DNA from: Hoeflea phototrophica DFL-43
GTDB lineage: Bacteria; Pseudomonadota; Alphaproteobacteria; Rhizobiales; Rhizobiaceae
Reading direction: 5' to 3'
Assembly: GCF_000154705.2 (NCBI RefSeq)
Contig: NZ_CM002917.1
Coordinates: 3,855,853-3,919,852, forward strand
DNA: 64,000 bases
Made by a program: the position numbers and the translations under genes
Notes under the pieces: model-generated
The model's database searches: none
What the model saw: only the letters and a program-made list of their open reading frames with translations
Told to the model about the DNA's origin: nothing
Shown: one piece after another, positions 1-10,052 of the stretch
How the letters are laid out: the number at the start of each line of letters is the position of its first letter
Numbering within the stretch: the stretch's first letter is position 1

Positions 1-408
1 ACCCGTCCGGGCGGCAAAGGGTTTCCCGTCGGCAACCGGCGCGCGGAACTCAAAATGCCCGGAGGGGCAAACGGCCCGGCGTTCCTGATGACCAAGAACT
101 TTTTTGTCCTCAAGCGCTACAACAACTCCGACAGCTACGCACTGGCAGTTGGCGTCCTGGCTGATGAAATCGCAGGTTTCGGCGGCGTCGATCAGCGCTG
201 GCCCCGCCCACCGGGCACTCTTGACGTGAAGGAAAAGTTCGAACTCCAAACACGATTGAAGCAACTCGGCTTCTATGACGGTGAGATCGACGGCAACATC
301 GGCTCGGGTTCACGCGCTGCAATTGCTTCCTTCCAAAGCCGCGCAGGCTTGACCGGAGAAGCGCTTCCGTCGCAAAAGGTACTCGAAGCGATCCGCCGCT
401 ACCAATAG
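1..408 (+). CDS. Lytic murein transglycosylase, C-terminal part (5' end outside window)
   Basis: The reading frame is open from the first base, so the gene begins upstream of the window; an ATG at 55 is internal. The visible part holds the end of a lytic transglycosylase (SLT_2/MltB-like) domain, with GPAFLMTKNF, YNNSDSYALAVG and a following LADEIAG segment. After it comes a C-terminal peptidoglycan-binding domain of the PG_binding_1 type, with LQTRLKQLGFYDGEIDG and SRAAIASFQ. Enzymes of this family cleave the glycan strands of peptidoglycan in the periplasm to give 1,6-anhydromuramic ends. The DUF459 gene follows after a short gap, a pairing common in Rhizobiales. The family assignment is good; the exact MltB subgroup is not decided. 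Confidence 0.85.
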   Translation, partial: TRPGGKGFPVGNRRAELKMPGGANGPAFLMTKNFFVLKRYNNSDSYALAVGVLADEIAGFGGVDQRWPRPPGTLDVKEKFELQTRLKQLGFYDGEIDGNIGSGSRAAIASFQSRAGLTGEALPSQKVLEAIRRYQ

Positions 409-480
409 CCCGACGTGGCGGATCCCTCAGGTCCAGGCAATTGGCCGCAGCGACCGCAACGGAGTTCGCAACTCGTGCAT

Positions 481-1629
481 ATGCGCCGCACAGCAGTATT
501 GATGTTGACCGTGATGCTCTTAGGCATGGCGCCAGCCCTGCTCGCCACGCAGACCGCTACGCCCGCCTCGGCGCAAGAGCGGGTCGAGCGCAAGTCAATC
601 CTGCAACTTCTTTTTGGGAGAAAAAATACGGTCCGGCAGGAAACCCGGCGGACCAGCCGGGTCAAGAGAACCCAACGCAGAGCAGAACCGGCCGCCGTTC
701 CAGCACCAGCACAAGACATCGAGAAACTTGAAAATGCACGAAAGATACTTGTCTTGGGGGATTTCATTGCCGGTGGCGCCGCTGACGGATTGCGCGAGGC
801 CTTTGCCGAAGCACCCGGTGTCGTGGTCGTTGACAGAAGCAACGGATCCTCGGGGCTTGTTCGGGACGATTACTACGATTGGTTGGGAGAAGCTCCGGCA
901 ATTCTTGCAGAAATCCAGCCATCCATCATTGTGGTCCAGCTCGGATCCAATGATCGGCAACAGCTTGTGGTCGATGGAGAGAGCGAAGCCGTACGCTCTC
1001 CAAAATGGCTGATCGAATACGAACGCCGCACACGGGAATTCATAACGCGCCTGCGGGCCGCAAACGCGCCCTTGCTGTGGGTTGGTCTTCCCGCATTTCA
1101 GTCGGCTGCCATGACCAGCGATATTGTCGCACTCAACGGGATATTCCGAAAACAGGTCGCGCTCGCCGGCGGCGAATTCATCGATATCTGGGACGGGTTT
1201 GTGGATGAGAGCGGCAAGTTCATTTTCACCGGGTCCGATATCAATGGCCAGCAGGTGCGATTGCGGGGATCAGACGGGATCAACGTCACTCGCGCTGGGC
1301 GGCGCAAGATTGCATTCTACATCGAAAAACCCGCGCGCCGCCTTCTTGGCGATGCGGCTTCGGTGAACGTCACAACATTGGGCACTCAAAACCTGCCTGA
1401 GATTTTCATGCCGCCCGCACCGGGCGATACGCCCGCCGCGATCATGCGCACACGACCTGTCGCGATGACCGACCCGGATCTCGACGGCGGTTCCGCACTT
1501 CTGGGCGAAATGCCGGCGACCGCCAGTCTGGTCAGGTCTCCGCGTGACCAGCTGGTGATTGACGGGATGTTGTCTGACGCGCCTGAAGGCCGCGCCGACA
1601 ACTTTGCCTGGCCACGATCGGAACCGTAA
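481..1629 (+). CDS. DUF459/SGNH-fold secreted protein
   Basis: This 382-residue protein belongs to the DUF459 group of SGNH/GDSL-fold proteins. I chose the ATG at 481 because the protein then opens with a clean signal peptide (MRRTAVLMLTVMLLGMAPAL, cleavage near ASAQ at 30-32). An in-frame ATG at 415 would put 22 polar residues before it. Block I reads GDF at 93-95 rather than GDS, block III is GSND at 155-158, and block V reads DGIN at 265-268 rather than DGIH. Two canonical catalytic positions are therefore not evident, and the protein may bind rather than hydrolyse its ligand. A basic Arg/Lys-rich linker follows the signal. Its place behind a murein transglycosylase suggests a cell-envelope role. 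The substrate is unknown. Confidence 0.82.
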   Translation: MRRTAVLMLTVMLLGMAPALLATQTATPASAQERVERKSILQLLFGRKNTVRQETRRTSRVKRTQRRAEPAAVPAPAQDIEKLENARKILVLGDFIAGGAADGLREAFAEAPGVVVVDRSNGSSGLVRDDYYDWLGEAPAILAEIQPSIIVVQLGSNDRQQLVVDGESEAVRSPKWLIEYERRTREFITRLRAANAPLLWVGLPAFQSAAMTSDIVALNGIFRKQVALAGGEFIDIWDGFVDESGKFIFTGSDINGQQVRLRGSDGINVTRAGRRKIAFYIEKPARRLLGDAASVNVTTLGTQNLPEIFMPPAPGDTPAAIMRTRPVAMTDPDLDGGSALLGEMPATASLVRSPRDQLVIDGMLSDAPEGRADNFAWPRSEP

Positions 1630-1686
1630 GGTCCGGCCCTCGAGACCTGCACGACCGCTGCCCTGACCAAAACAGACCCGTGACGA

Positions 1687-3141
1687 TCAGCTTGGAAGAT
1701 CAGTCGCACCCATCAGGCTCATATCGATTGCACGCGCAGCCTGACGCCCCTCACGAATCGCCCAGACCACCAGGCTCTGGCCACGGCGCACATCCCCTGC
1801 AGCCCATAGCTTGTCCACCGACGTCTTGTAGTCGGTGTCACTGGCAGCAACATTGGTCGAGCCGCGGCGGTCCTGACTGATCGATAGTCTGTCGCCAAGT
1901 TCGCTGATGACGCCATCATCATAGGCGCCACGGAAACCGATCGCGACGAACACCAGATCCGCCTTGATCAGGAATTCGCTGCCGGCAATCGGCTTGCGCT
2001 TTTCATCAACCTGGCAGCATTTGACTGCAGACAGAATGCCGTTTTCGCCAATCAGCTCCAGCGTGCCGACCTGAAACTCCCGGACTGCACCTTCAGCCTG
2101 CGAGGAGGAAGTCCGCATCTTGGTTGCCCAATAGGGCCACACGGCAAGCTTGTCTTCCTTCTCTGGCGGCTGCGGACGGATGTCGAGCTGGGTCACCCGG
2201 ACAGCGCCCTGCCGGAAGGCCGTGCCCACACAGTCGGACGCAGTGTCACCGCCACCGATCACCACCACATGCTTGCCGCCGGCAAGGACTGGTTCGGACG
2301 GCCAGCCGACATTGTCGATGCTCTCGCGCGCCACGCGCTTGTTTTGCTGCACCAGATAGGGCATCGCATCATGGACGCCGATAAGCTCCGCACCCGGAAT
2401 GCCGACATCGCGCGGCTTTTCCGAACCACCGCAATACAGCACGGCATCATAGGCGCCGAGCAGCTCTTCCGTCGTCTTGTCGACGCCGACATTGACGTTG
2501 CAGAAGAAGGTCACGCCCTCGCCTTCCATCTGTTCGATGCGGCGGTCGATGAAGTGCTTCTCCATCTTGAAGTCAGGAATGCCATAGCGCAGCAAGCCAC
2601 CCGGGCGGCTCTCACGCTCATAGACATGGACCTCGTGTCCGGCACGGCCAAGCTGCTGCGCCGCCGCCATTCCGGCCGGGCCCGATCCGACCACCGCAAC
2701 CTTCTTGCCGGTTTTGCTGGTAATCGCCTGCGGCACGATGAAGCCCATTTCATAGGCCTTGTCGGCAATCGCCTGTTCGACAGTCTTGATCGCGACCGGT
2801 GCGTCCTCGAGGTTGAGCGTGCAGGCCTCCTCGCACGGCGCCGGGCAGATGCGGCCAGTGAATTCGGGGAAGTTGTTGGTCGAATGCAGGTTGCGGATCG
2901 CCTCTTCCCAATTGCCGTTATAGACCAGATCGTTCCAGTCGGGGATCTGGTTGTGCACTGGACAACCGGTCGGCCCGTGGCAATAGGGAATGCCGCAATC
3001 CATGCAGCGCGCCGCCTGCTTGGTCACTTCCTCATCGCTCATCCGGATGGAGAACTCGCGGAAATGGCGAATCCGGTCAGATGCCGGCTGATACTTCGCC
3101 GTCTGCCGGTCGATTTCGAGAAAACCCGTTACCTTACCCAT
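1687..3141 (-). CDS. gltD: Glutamate synthase [NADPH] small subunit
   Basis: The beta subunit of NADPH-GOGAT passes electrons from NADPH through FAD and iron-sulfur clusters to GltB for glutamate synthesis from glutamine and 2-oxoglutarate. The N-terminal ferredoxin-like part carries two cysteine groups (C46, C49, C54, C60 and C99, C103, C107). They are followed by an FAD-binding GSGPAG motif near residue 150 and a second nucleotide-binding GGGDTASD motif near 290. Length (484 aa) is normal for the family. It is the last gene of the gltB-ybjQ-gltD operon and converges with the DUF459 gene. I see no clear terminator in the 57-base gap. Confidence 0.97.
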   Translation of the reverse strand: MGKVTGFLEIDRQTAKYQPASDRIRHFREFSIRMSDEEVTKQAARCMDCGIPYCHGPTGCPVHNQIPDWNDLVYNGNWEEAIRNLHSTNNFPEFTGRICPAPCEEACTLNLEDAPVAIKTVEQAIADKAYEMGFIVPQAITSKTGKKVAVVGSGPAGMAAAQQLGRAGHEVHVYERESRPGGLLRYGIPDFKMEKHFIDRRIEQMEGEGVTFFCNVNVGVDKTTEELLGAYDAVLYCGGSEKPRDVGIPGAELIGVHDAMPYLVQQNKRVARESIDNVGWPSEPVLAGGKHVVVIGGGDTASDCVGTAFRQGAVRVTQLDIRPQPPEKEDKLAVWPYWATKMRTSSSQAEGAVREFQVGTLELIGENGILSAVKCCQVDEKRKPIAGSEFLIKADLVFVAIGFRGAYDDGVISELGDRLSISQDRRGSTNVAASDTDYKTSVDKLWAAGDVRRGQSLVVWAIREGRQAARAIDMSLMGATDLPS

Positions 3142-3154
3142 ATCGCTGTCCTGT

Positions 3155-3490
3155 TCACCTGAGTACCACGGCCGTCCCCGAAGCTGAGACCATCAGCATC
3201 GAGGAACTGCCACCAGCGGAGATGTTTTCATAATCGAGATCAACGCCGATCACGGCATTGGCACCCTGTCGGGCCGCTTCGTCCTGCATTTCTGCAAGCG
3301 CAATCTCGCGTGCTTCGCGCAGGGACTTTTCGTAGGCCCCGGAACGTCCGCCAACGATGTCGCGAATACCGGCAAAGAAATCACGAAAGATGTTTGTGCC
3401 AAGAATCGCCTCTCCGGTGACGATCCCTTTGTATTCCACAATCTGCCGGGCTTCGATCGAGTTGGTGGTTGATGTGATCATCCGGCTCAT
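3155..3490 (-). CDS. YbjQ/UPF0145 family protein
   Basis: This small 111-residue protein matches the UPF0145 (YbjQ, PF01906-type) family: [20 protein letters not shown], then a helix rich in Ala and Glu, then [13 protein letters not shown] and a C-terminal TAVVLR. These proteins form small pentameric-type folds and their biochemical role is not settled. Its ATG overlaps the gltB stop (ATGA, 3487-3490) and gltD begins 13 bases after its own stop. It is therefore co-transcribed with, and probably translationally coupled to, glutamate synthase. This placement between gltB and gltD is unusual. Family assignment is firm and function is open. Confidence 0.88.
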   Translation of the reverse strand: MSRMITSTTNSIEARQIVEYKGIVTGEAILGTNIFRDFFAGIRDIVGGRSGAYEKSLREAREIALAEMQDEAARQGANAVIGVDLDYENISAGGSSSMLMVSASGTAVVLR

Positions 3491-6400
3491 TCAGCAGCCA
3501 CCCCCATGCGCATCCGTTCCATATCCTCAAGCGCCCGGCGATATTCGACCGGCATCACCTTGCGGAACTTCGGACGGAAATCGGCCCAGTTGTCGAGGAT
3601 GTCCTTGGCCCGGGTCGAACCGGTGTAATGCATGTGGTTGGAGATCAGCTGGAACAACCGCTCCTCATCATGCCGGGTCATGTCTCCGGATACATCCACC
3701 CGCCCCTTGTGCGCCAGATCGCCGCCATGGTGATGCAGCTTTTCGAGGATGTCATCCTCTTCAGGCACTGGTTCGAGCTCGACCATTGCCATATTGCAGC
3801 GGCTGGCAAAATCACCGGCCTCGTCGAGCACATAGGCAACGCCGCCGGACATGCCGGCTGCAAAGTTGCGGCCGGTTTCACCAATCACCACGACAAGACC
3901 ACCGGTCATGTATTCGCAACCATGGTCACCCACGCCCTCGACCACCGCGATGGCGCCCGAGTTGCGCACGGCAAAGCGCTCGCCCGCGACACCGCGGAAA
4001 TAGCACTCGCCTTCGACAGCACCATAAAGCACGGTGTTGCCGATGATGATCGACTTCTCCGCAACGATTGGCGAGTTTTCCGGCGGCCGCACAATGATGC
4101 ATCCGCCAGACAAGCCCTTGCCCACATAGTCGTTGGCGTCACCAGCCAGATCGAAGGTGATACCATGCCCGAGAAACGCACCGAATGATTGACCGGCGGT
4201 ACCGGTAAGTTTGACCGTGATGGTGTCTTCCGCAAGCCCCTTGTGACCATGGCGCTTGGCAAGTTCACCCGACAGCATCGCGCCCGCCGACCGGTCGACA
4301 TTCTTGATCTCGACACCGAACTCGACCTTCTGCTTGCTCTCCAGAGCAGGCATTGCCTGTTCGATCAGGCGACGGTCGAGCACGTCGTCAATCGGGTGCA
4401 CCTGCCGCTCTGTCCAGTAGGTTTTGGCCTTTTCAGCCTCGGGCTTGTAGAAGACGCGACTGAAGTCGAGGCCTTTGGCCTTCCAGTGTTCGATCATCTC
4501 GTCCTTGGAGAGCAACTCGGACTGACCGATGATGTCATCGAGCTTGCGGTAGCCCATGGCAGCAAGCGCCTCACGCACTTCTTCCGCGATAAAGAAGAAG
4601 TAATTGACGACATGCTCGGGCGTCCCCTTGAAACGCTTGCGCAGAACCGGGTCCTGCGTGGCCACGCCCACCGGGCAGGTGTTGAGATGGCACTTGCGCA
4701 TCATGATGCAGCCCGCTGCAATCAGCGGCGCGGTTGAAAAGCCGAACTCGTCAGCACCCAGCAGCGCGCCGACAACGACGTCGCGACCAGTCTTCAGTCC
4801 ACCATCCACCTGCAGCGCAATGCGCGAGCGCAAACCGTTGAGAACCAGCGTCTGATGGGTTTCGGCAAGGCCGATTTCCCATGGACTACCAGCATGCTTG
4901 AGCGAGGTCAGCGGCGATGCACCGGTGCCGCCATCATAACCCGAAATTGTGATGTGGTCTGCGCGCGCCTTGGCCACTCCCGCAGCCACGGTGCCCACGC
5001 CCACTTCGGAGACGAGCTTGACCGAGATATCGGCGGAGGTGTTGACGTTCTTGAGGTCAAAGATCAGCTGCGCCAGATCCTCGATCGAATAGATGTCATG
5101 ATGCGGTGGCGGCGAAATCAGGCCAACGCCAGGTGTGGAGTGCCGGGTCTTGGCGATCGTCGCGTCAACCTTGTGGCCGGGCAGCTGCCCACCCTCGCCG
5201 GGCTTTGCGCCTTGGGCCACCTTAATCTGGATCATGTCGGCATTGACCAAATACTCTGTGGTCACGCCAAACCGTCCGGATGCAACCTGCTTGATCGCCG
5301 AGCGTTCCGGATTGCGATCGCCGTTGATCAGCGGCAGATAGCGGTCCGGCTCCTCACCGCCTTCGCCGGTGTTGGACTTGCCGCCGATCCTGTTCATGGC
5401 AACGGCAAGCGTGGTGTGCGCCTCGCGGCTGATCGAGCCGAACGACATCGCGCCGGTCGAGAACCGCTTCACGATATCGGCTGCAGGCTCGACCTCATCA
5501 AGCGGCACCGGCTGACGGCCAGCCTCTTCTGCACTCTTGATCTTGAACAGCCCGCGGATTGCATTCATCCGCAAGGTCGAGGCATTGACCATATCGGCAA
5601 ATTCCCGATAGCGATCCTGAGCATTGCCGCGCACGGCGTGTTGGAGGGTGGCGACAGCATCAGGCGTCCAGGCGTGACCTTCGCCGCGCATGCGGTAGAC
5701 ATATTCACCACCCACCTCGAGCGAGGTGGCAAGCACCGGATCATTGGAGAACGCAAGGCGGTGGCGGTCGGTCGTCTCGACCGAAACCTCTTCAAGCCCG
5801 ACGCCTTCGATCATCGTCGCCGTGCCGGTAAAGTAGGTGTCCACAAATTCACTCGACAGTCCGATCGCATCAAAGATCTGCGCCCCGCAATAGGACTGAT
5901 AGGTGGAAATACCCATCTTCGACATCACCTTGAGGATACCCTTGCCGATCGCCTTGATGTAGCGCGACACAACTTCGTAAGGATCGACTTCCGGCGGGAA
6001 CTCACCGCGACCGTGCATGTCGAGCAGCGTGTCGAAGGCCAGATAGGGGTTGATCGCCTCGGCGCCAAAACCGGCCAGACAGCAGAAGTGATGCACTTCA
6101 CGCGGCTCGCCCGATTCCACGACAAGGCCGACCGATGTGCGAAGGCCCTTGCGGATCAGGTGATGATGCACCGCCGCCGTCGCCAGCAACGCCGGGATCG
6201 CGATCCGGTCCGGACCGACCTGACGGTCGGACAGAATGATGATGTTGTAGCCGCCGGTGACCGCCTCTTCGGCACGGGAGCACAGACGCTCCAGCGCGCC
6301 CTTCATCCCGTCCGCACCCTTTTCGCTCGCATAGGTGAAATCGAGCGTCTTGGTGTCGAAGCGGTCTTCGGTGTGACCAATCGAGCGGATCTTTTCCAGA

Positions 6401-8220
6401 TCGCCATTGGTAAGAATTGGCTGACGGACTTCAAGCCGCTTCTTCTTTGCAGCCCCCTTGTGGTCGAGCAGGTTCGGGCGCGGGCCGATGAACGACACCA
6501 GGCTCATCACAAGTTCTTCACGAATCGGATCGATCGGCGGGTTGGTGACTTGCGCGAAGTTCTGCTTGAAATAGGTGTAGAGCAGCTTTGACTTCTCCGA
6601 CATCGCCGAAATCGGCGTATCGGTGCCCATCGAGCCAATCGCCTCCTGGCCGGTCGTCGCCATCGGAGACATCAGGATCTTGGTGTCTTCCTGGGTGTAG
6701 CCAAAGGCCTGCTGGCGGTCGAGCAGCGACACATCCTTGCGCAATGCCCGTGGTTCGACCGGCTTGAGATCTTCCAGGATGAGCTGTGTGCGCTCGAGCC
6801 ACTCACGATATGGGTGCTTGGCGGCAAGCCGTGACTTGACCTCCTCATCGGAGATGATCCGGCCCTCTTCCATGTCGATGAGCAGCATCTTTCCAGGCTG
6901 CAGCCGCCACTTGGCAACAATGCTGCTCTCCTCGACCGGCAGAACACCGGCTTCGGATGCCATGATCACCCGGTCATCATTGGTCACGATGTAACGCGCA
7001 GGCCGCAGCCCGTTGCGGTCGAGCGTCGCGCCGATCTGACGGCCATCGGTAAAGGCAACGGCTGCGGGACCATCCCAAGGCTCCATCAGTGCTGCGTGGT
7101 ATTCGTAATAGGCCTTACGGTCCTCGCTCATAAGCGTGTTGCCGGCCCAGGCTTCCGGGATCAGCATCATTACCGCATGCGCCATCGAGTAGCCGCCACG
7201 GATCAGGAATTCGAGCGCATTGTCAAAACACGCCGTGTCCGACTGGCCTTCATAAGAGATTGGCCACAGCTTGGAGATGTCGTCGCCAAATAGCGGCGAA
7301 GAAACCGACGCCTGGCGGGCCGCCATCCAGTTGACGTTGCCGCGCAAGGTGTTGATCTCGCCATTGTGCGCCACCATGCGGTAGGGGTGCGCAAGCTTCC
7401 ACGACGGGAAGGTATTGGTCGAGAAACGCTGGTGGACAAGAGCCACGGCGGATTCAAACCGCGGGTCCTTCAAGTCGGTGTAATAGGCGTCGACCTGATA
7501 GGCCAGGAACATGCCCTTGTAGACGATCGTCTGCGTCGACAGCGACACGAAATAGAAGCCATTGTCGCCGCCCTCGGTCTCATCATAGACCCGGTTGGAA
7601 ATCACCTTGCGCAGCACGAACAGCCGGCGCTCCAGCTCCTCCTGATTGGCGACACCATCGCCGGCGCCGATAAACACCTGCACGTGACAGGGTTCGGTTG
7701 CCGCGATCTCCGGGGCCTTCGACAGCGAAGAATTGTCTACGGGCACCTCGCGGAAACCAAGCAGAATCTGGCCTTCCGCACTCACCACCTCGGCGATGAT
7801 CGACTTGAGATGCTCGCGCAGGGTTTCATCCTGCGGCATGAACAGAAAGCCGACCGCATATTGCCCGGCTTCCGGCAGGGTTACACCCTGCAGCGACATT
7901 TCTTCGCGAAACAAGCGGTCAGGGATCTGTACCAGCATGCCGGCACCGTCGCCCATCAGCGGATCAGCCCCCACCGCGCCGCGGTGGGTCAGGTTTTCGA
8001 GCATGAAAAGACCGTCACGAACGATCTGATGGGACTTCTCACCCTTCATGTGGGCGACGAAACCAACACCGCAGGCGTCATGCTCGTTGCGAGGATCATA
8101 AAGACCCTGTTTCGCCGGCAATCCGAAGGTTTGGCCAAAGCCATGAATTGCGGCCGGCTTGGTTTCGGCGCGGGCCTCACAAGCGTTTGCTGCGATCTCA
8201 GATGGTGACACTTCTGCCAT
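3487..8220 (-). CDS. gltB: Glutamate synthase [NADPH] large subunit
   Basis: The alpha subunit of GOGAT hydrolyses glutamine and transfers the ammonia to 2-oxoglutarate. I chose the ATG at 8220: the Shine-Dalgarno AGGAGG lies seven bases upstream, while the in-frame ATG at 8226 is too close to it and the frame farther upstream is not protein-like. The 1577-residue product then has a 49-residue propeptide before Cys50 (HDACGVGF), the N-terminal nucleophile of class II glutaminases after processing. The C-terminal half has the FMN synthase domain and the 3Fe-4S cysteines in [15 protein letters not shown], and the end shows the beta-helix domain. Its stop codon overlaps the next start. Confidence 0.97.
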   Translation of the reverse strand: MAEVSPSEIAANACEARAETKPAAIHGFGQTFGLPAKQGLYDPRNEHDACGVGFVAHMKGEKSHQIVRDGLFMLENLTHRGAVGADPLMGDGAGMLVQIPDRLFREEMSLQGVTLPEAGQYAVGFLFMPQDETLREHLKSIIAEVVSAEGQILLGFREVPVDNSSLSKAPEIAATEPCHVQVFIGAGDGVANQEELERRLFVLRKVISNRVYDETEGGDNGFYFVSLSTQTIVYKGMFLAYQVDAYYTDLKDPRFESAVALVHQRFSTNTFPSWKLAHPYRMVAHNGEINTLRGNVNWMAARQASVSSPLFGDDISKLWPISYEGQSDTACFDNALEFLIRGGYSMAHAVMMLIPEAWAGNTLMSEDRKAYYEYHAALMEPWDGPAAVAFTDGRQIGATLDRNGLRPARYIVTNDDRVIMASEAGVLPVEESSIVAKWRLQPGKMLLIDMEEGRIISDEEVKSRLAAKHPYREWLERTQLILEDLKPVEPRALRKDVSLLDRQQAFGYTQEDTKILMSPMATTGQEAIGSMGTDTPISAMSEKSKLLYTYFKQNFAQVTNPPIDPIREELVMSLVSFIGPRPNLLDHKGAAKKKRLEVRQPILTNGDLEKIRSIGHTEDRFDTKTLDFTYASEKGADGMKGALERLCSRAEEAVTGGYNIIILSDRQVGPDRIAIPALLATAAVHHHLIRKGLRTSVGLVVESGEPREVHHFCCLAGFGAEAINPYLAFDTLLDMHGRGEFPPEVDPYEVVSRYIKAIGKGILKVMSKMGISTYQSYCGAQIFDAIGLSSEFVDTYFTGTATMIEGVGLEEVSVETTDRHRLAFSNDPVLATSLEVGGEYVYRMRGEGHAWTPDAVATLQHAVRGNAQDRYREFADMVNASTLRMNAIRGLFKIKSAEEAGRQPVPLDEVEPAADIVKRFSTGAMSFGSISREAHTTLAVAMNRIGGKSNTGEGGEEPDRYLPLINGDRNPERSAIKQVASGRFGVTTEYLVNADMIQIKVAQGAKPGEGGQLPGHKVDATIAKTRHSTPGVGLISPPPHHDIYSIEDLAQLIFDLKNVNTSADISVKLVSEVGVGTVAAGVAKARADHITISGYDGGTGASPLTSLKHAGSPWEIGLAETHQTLVLNGLRSRIALQVDGGLKTGRDVVVGALLGADEFGFSTAPLIAAGCIMMRKCHLNTCPVGVATQDPVLRKRFKGTPEHVVNYFFFIAEEVREALAAMGYRKLDDIIGQSELLSKDEMIEHWKAKGLDFSRVFYKPEAEKAKTYWTERQVHPIDDVLDRRLIEQAMPALESKQKVEFGVEIKNVDRSAGAMLSGELAKRHGHKGLAEDTITVKLTGTAGQSFGAFLGHGITFDLAGDANDYVGKGLSGGCIIVRPPENSPIVAEKSIIIGNTVLYGAVEGECYFRGVAGERFAVRNSGAIAVVEGVGDHGCEYMTGGLVVVIGETGRNFAAGMSGGVAYVLDEAGDFASRCNMAMVELEPVPEEDDILEKLHHHGGDLAHKGRVDVSGDMTRHDEERLFQLISNHMHYTGSTRAKDILDNWADFRPKFRKVMPVEYRRALEDMERMRMGVAAE

Positions 8221-8328
8221 CTTCATTCCTCCTTCATGGCCGCCGTAGCGGTCGATTCCCGGCGCATCGTAGCGCGATCGCCACGGATGGTGGCGCTTGC
8301 ATTGCCGATGCATTTGTCGTCTGGCCTC

Positions 8329-8374
8329 GCGCGCCGTTTTACCGCACCCGGAGAACATCCGGGGCGCGGCGCGC
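8329..8374 (-). promoter_or_regulatory. Structured leader of gltB (nested inverted repeat)
   Basis: Read on the minus strand, 109 to 154 bases upstream of the gltB ATG, a perfect 8-bp outer stem (8367-8374 with 8329-8336) encloses a 5-bp inner stem (8359-8363 with 8347-8351) with a 7-base loop. A second pairing of 8366-8369 with 8342-8345 would compete with the outer stem, so two mutually exclusive folds can be drawn. No poly-U run follows. It may be an RNA leader that controls gltB, or simply a GC-rich structure. Its regulatory role is inferred. Confidence 0.4.
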
Positions 8375-8493
8375 TTATGTAGCATGTAGGGGCGATACGG
8401 TCACCTTGAGACGATGGATCGCCCATTCGCAAAATGCCGCTCGAAAGCCCACAATGCCTGTCCCGGCCTCAGCCAGATGGCCGCAACAGACAC

Positions 8494-8520
8494 AAATAGG
8501 ACAGCAAGGCTGTCCTATTT
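8494..8520. repeat. Perfect 12-bp inverted repeat with 3-base centre
   Basis: Two perfect 12-base arms (AAATAGGACAGC and GCTGTCCTATTT) flank the trinucleotide AAG. The repeat is symmetric, AT-ended, and lies between two divergent genes, where a dimeric regulator operator is more natural than a terminator. As RNA it would also form a stable hairpin with a short U tract, so a terminator of an unseen small transcript cannot be excluded. I do not recognise the regulator. Confidence 0.55.
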
Positions 8521-8805
8521 AGCGTATCCTATGACAGAATGTGCAACGCTACGCAAGACTGGGAAGCCAAAAAATACCACGGCCGAGACCGATTATGTTT
8601 TCCAGCGAGGATTTTGCGCAATATTATTACACCTCAGATCAATTTTCCAGTGTTTTGCTGTGCCCTTTCGGTGTAACGCCTTGCGAGCCCCAACGTGCTC
8701 GCAACACCGCATCACGCGCGGCCACCGGGATATCCAACCGGACTTTGAAACCCTGAGCAATTCATGCGATAGCCGATCGAGACAAAACTCCGGAGACGAG
8801 CTCGC

Positions 8806-9855
8806 ATGATTTTCACCTCGGACAATTGGGCCGGTGCCCACCCCGCGATTGCAGCATCGCTGAACGCCCATGCCACCGGCTACGCATCCGCGTATGGCAC
8901 AAGCGAGATTGATCGGACAGTTGAAGAGCGGTTCAACGAAATCTTCGGACGCGAAGTTGCAGTGTTTTTCGTTGGCACCGGCACCGCTGCAAACTCTCTC
9001 GCACTGTCGGCGGTCAACAGGCCCGGCGGCGTCTCCTTCTGCCATAGCGAGGCACATGTCATTGCCGATGAATGCGGCGCTCCGGAGTTCTTCAGCCAGG
9101 GCGCACGTCTTGCATCGGTTGAGGGAGCGGAAGGCAAGATGGATCCGTCCAGGCTTGAAGCCGAGATTGCGCGCTATCCGAAAGAGTTCGTCCATGGTGG
9201 TCAGCCGATGGCGATCACGCTAACCCAGGCGACCGAAGCCGGAACTGTCTACAATCCCGACGAGATCCGCGCGATTTCGAAGATTGCCAAGGCCCACGGC
9301 CTGCCGCTGCATATGGATGGTGCGCGTTTTGCCAATGCACTCGTGGCGCTCGACCTCACCCCGGAGGCAATGACTGTGGATCTGGGGGTTGACATCGTTT
9401 CTTTCGGCGCCACCAAGAATGGCTGCTGGTGCGCAGAGGCCCTGGTGTTTTTAGATCCCGCGATGGCCACCCAGGCTCCTTTCATCCGCAAGCGCGCGGC
9501 ACAGCTCTTCTCAAAGAGCCGGTTTATCTCGGCCCAGTTCGACGCCTACTTCGAAAATGATCTCTGGCTTGAGATTGCCCGCCATTCCAACCGGATGGCG
9601 GCAAGGTTGCAGCAGGGCATTTTGGCATCACCAAATGCCCGGCTCGGCTGGCATTGTGATGCCAACGAGATCTTCCCCATCGTTGCATCTCCCCTCGCCG
9701 AAACGCTTACGGAGAAAGGGGCAATGTTCTACGAATGGCACCCGCCCCGCTCACATCCGAACCTGGTGAAAGAGGGTGAAACCATGCTTCGGCTGGTAAC
9801 CAGCTTTGCCACGACCGAAGATGACGTTGACCGCTTCGTCGAAGCGCTGGGCTGA
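8806..9855 (+). CDS. ltaE: Low-specificity L-threonine aldolase
   Basis: A 349-residue PLP enzyme of the beta-eliminating lyase fold (Beta_elim_lyase family) that cleaves threonine or allo-threonine to glycine and acetaldehyde. Visible landmarks are the N-terminal FTSDN, the GTGTAAN segment near 57-63, the aspartate that contacts the PLP ring in HMDGARFANA (D171), and the Schiff-base lysine K204 in SFGATKNG. Length is typical of bacterial enzymes. It stands alone on the plus strand between gltB and the bufferin operon. Stereospecificity cannot be read from the sequence. The symbol follows the E. coli homologue. Confidence 0.92.
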   Translation: MIFTSDNWAGAHPAIAASLNAHATGYASAYGTSEIDRTVEERFNEIFGREVAVFFVGTGTAANSLALSAVNRPGGVSFCHSEAHVIADECGAPEFFSQGARLASVEGAEGKMDPSRLEAEIARYPKEFVHGGQPMAITLTQATEAGTVYNPDEIRAISKIAKAHGLPLHMDGARFANALVALDLTPEAMTVDLGVDIVSFGATKNGCWCAEALVFLDPAMATQAPFIRKRAAQLFSKSRFISAQFDAYFENDLWLEIARHSNRMAARLQQGILASPNARLGWHCDANEIFPIVASPLAETLTEKGAMFYEWHPPRSHPNLVKEGETMLRLVTSFATTEDDVDRFVEALG

Positions 9856-9912
9856 AAGCCTCAAAACCAAGTAGATCGGGTTCGCAGGCGAACACCTGCA
9901 TCGAAAAATTCT

Positions 9913-9974
9913 CTTCACATCTGCTTCACAGGCAAGTGATGTCCGATAACGTGCGCTTGATTTCCAAGTGATGT
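9913..9974 (+). promoter_or_regulatory. Tandem repeats upstream of the bufferin operon
   Basis: Two CTTCACA heptamers start 11 bases apart (9913 and 9924), a spacing typical of OmpR/PhoB-family response-regulator sites. They are followed by two copies of CAAGTGATGT starting 32 bases apart (9933 and 9965), about three helical turns. They lie about 80 to 140 bases before the bufA start, where a promoter is expected. The regulator is unknown and binding is inferred from spacing alone. Confidence 0.35.
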
Positions 9975-10052
9975 GGCATTTTGTCATGGTCTCCCTGCCG
10001 GAACAAAAACAGCACCCGGTAACGGTTTAAAATCATCTTCAAGGAGATCAAC

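Larger units (their letters stand above)
8221..8805. other. Divergent intergenic region between gltB and threonine aldolase
   Basis: This 585-base region lies between the divergent gltB and aldolase starts. Short open frames here have no protein-family character. It holds the GC-rich hairpin in the gltB leader (8329-8374) and a perfect 27-base inverted repeat (8494-8520), both listed separately. From about 8520 to 8800 the composition is more AT-rich and I see no clear gene. Promoters for both flanking genes must lie here, but I cannot place them with confidence. Confidence 0.6.

Noticed and set aside
4855..6591. Long plus-strand open frame (578 codons) inside gltB
   Set aside because: It is fully antisense to a certain glutamate synthase gene and shows no family motif. 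Such frames arise from the high GC of the coding strand.
8414..8809. Open frame of 131 codons in the gltB-ltaE gap
   Set aside because: Cys/Arg-rich composition, no Shine-Dalgarno, and it overlaps the inverted repeat and the ltaE start region.
9990..10035. GGAAC...GTAAC as an ECF sigma promoter of bufA
   Set aside because: The -10 part and spacing do not match a known ECF consensus well enough, and no ECF gene is near.
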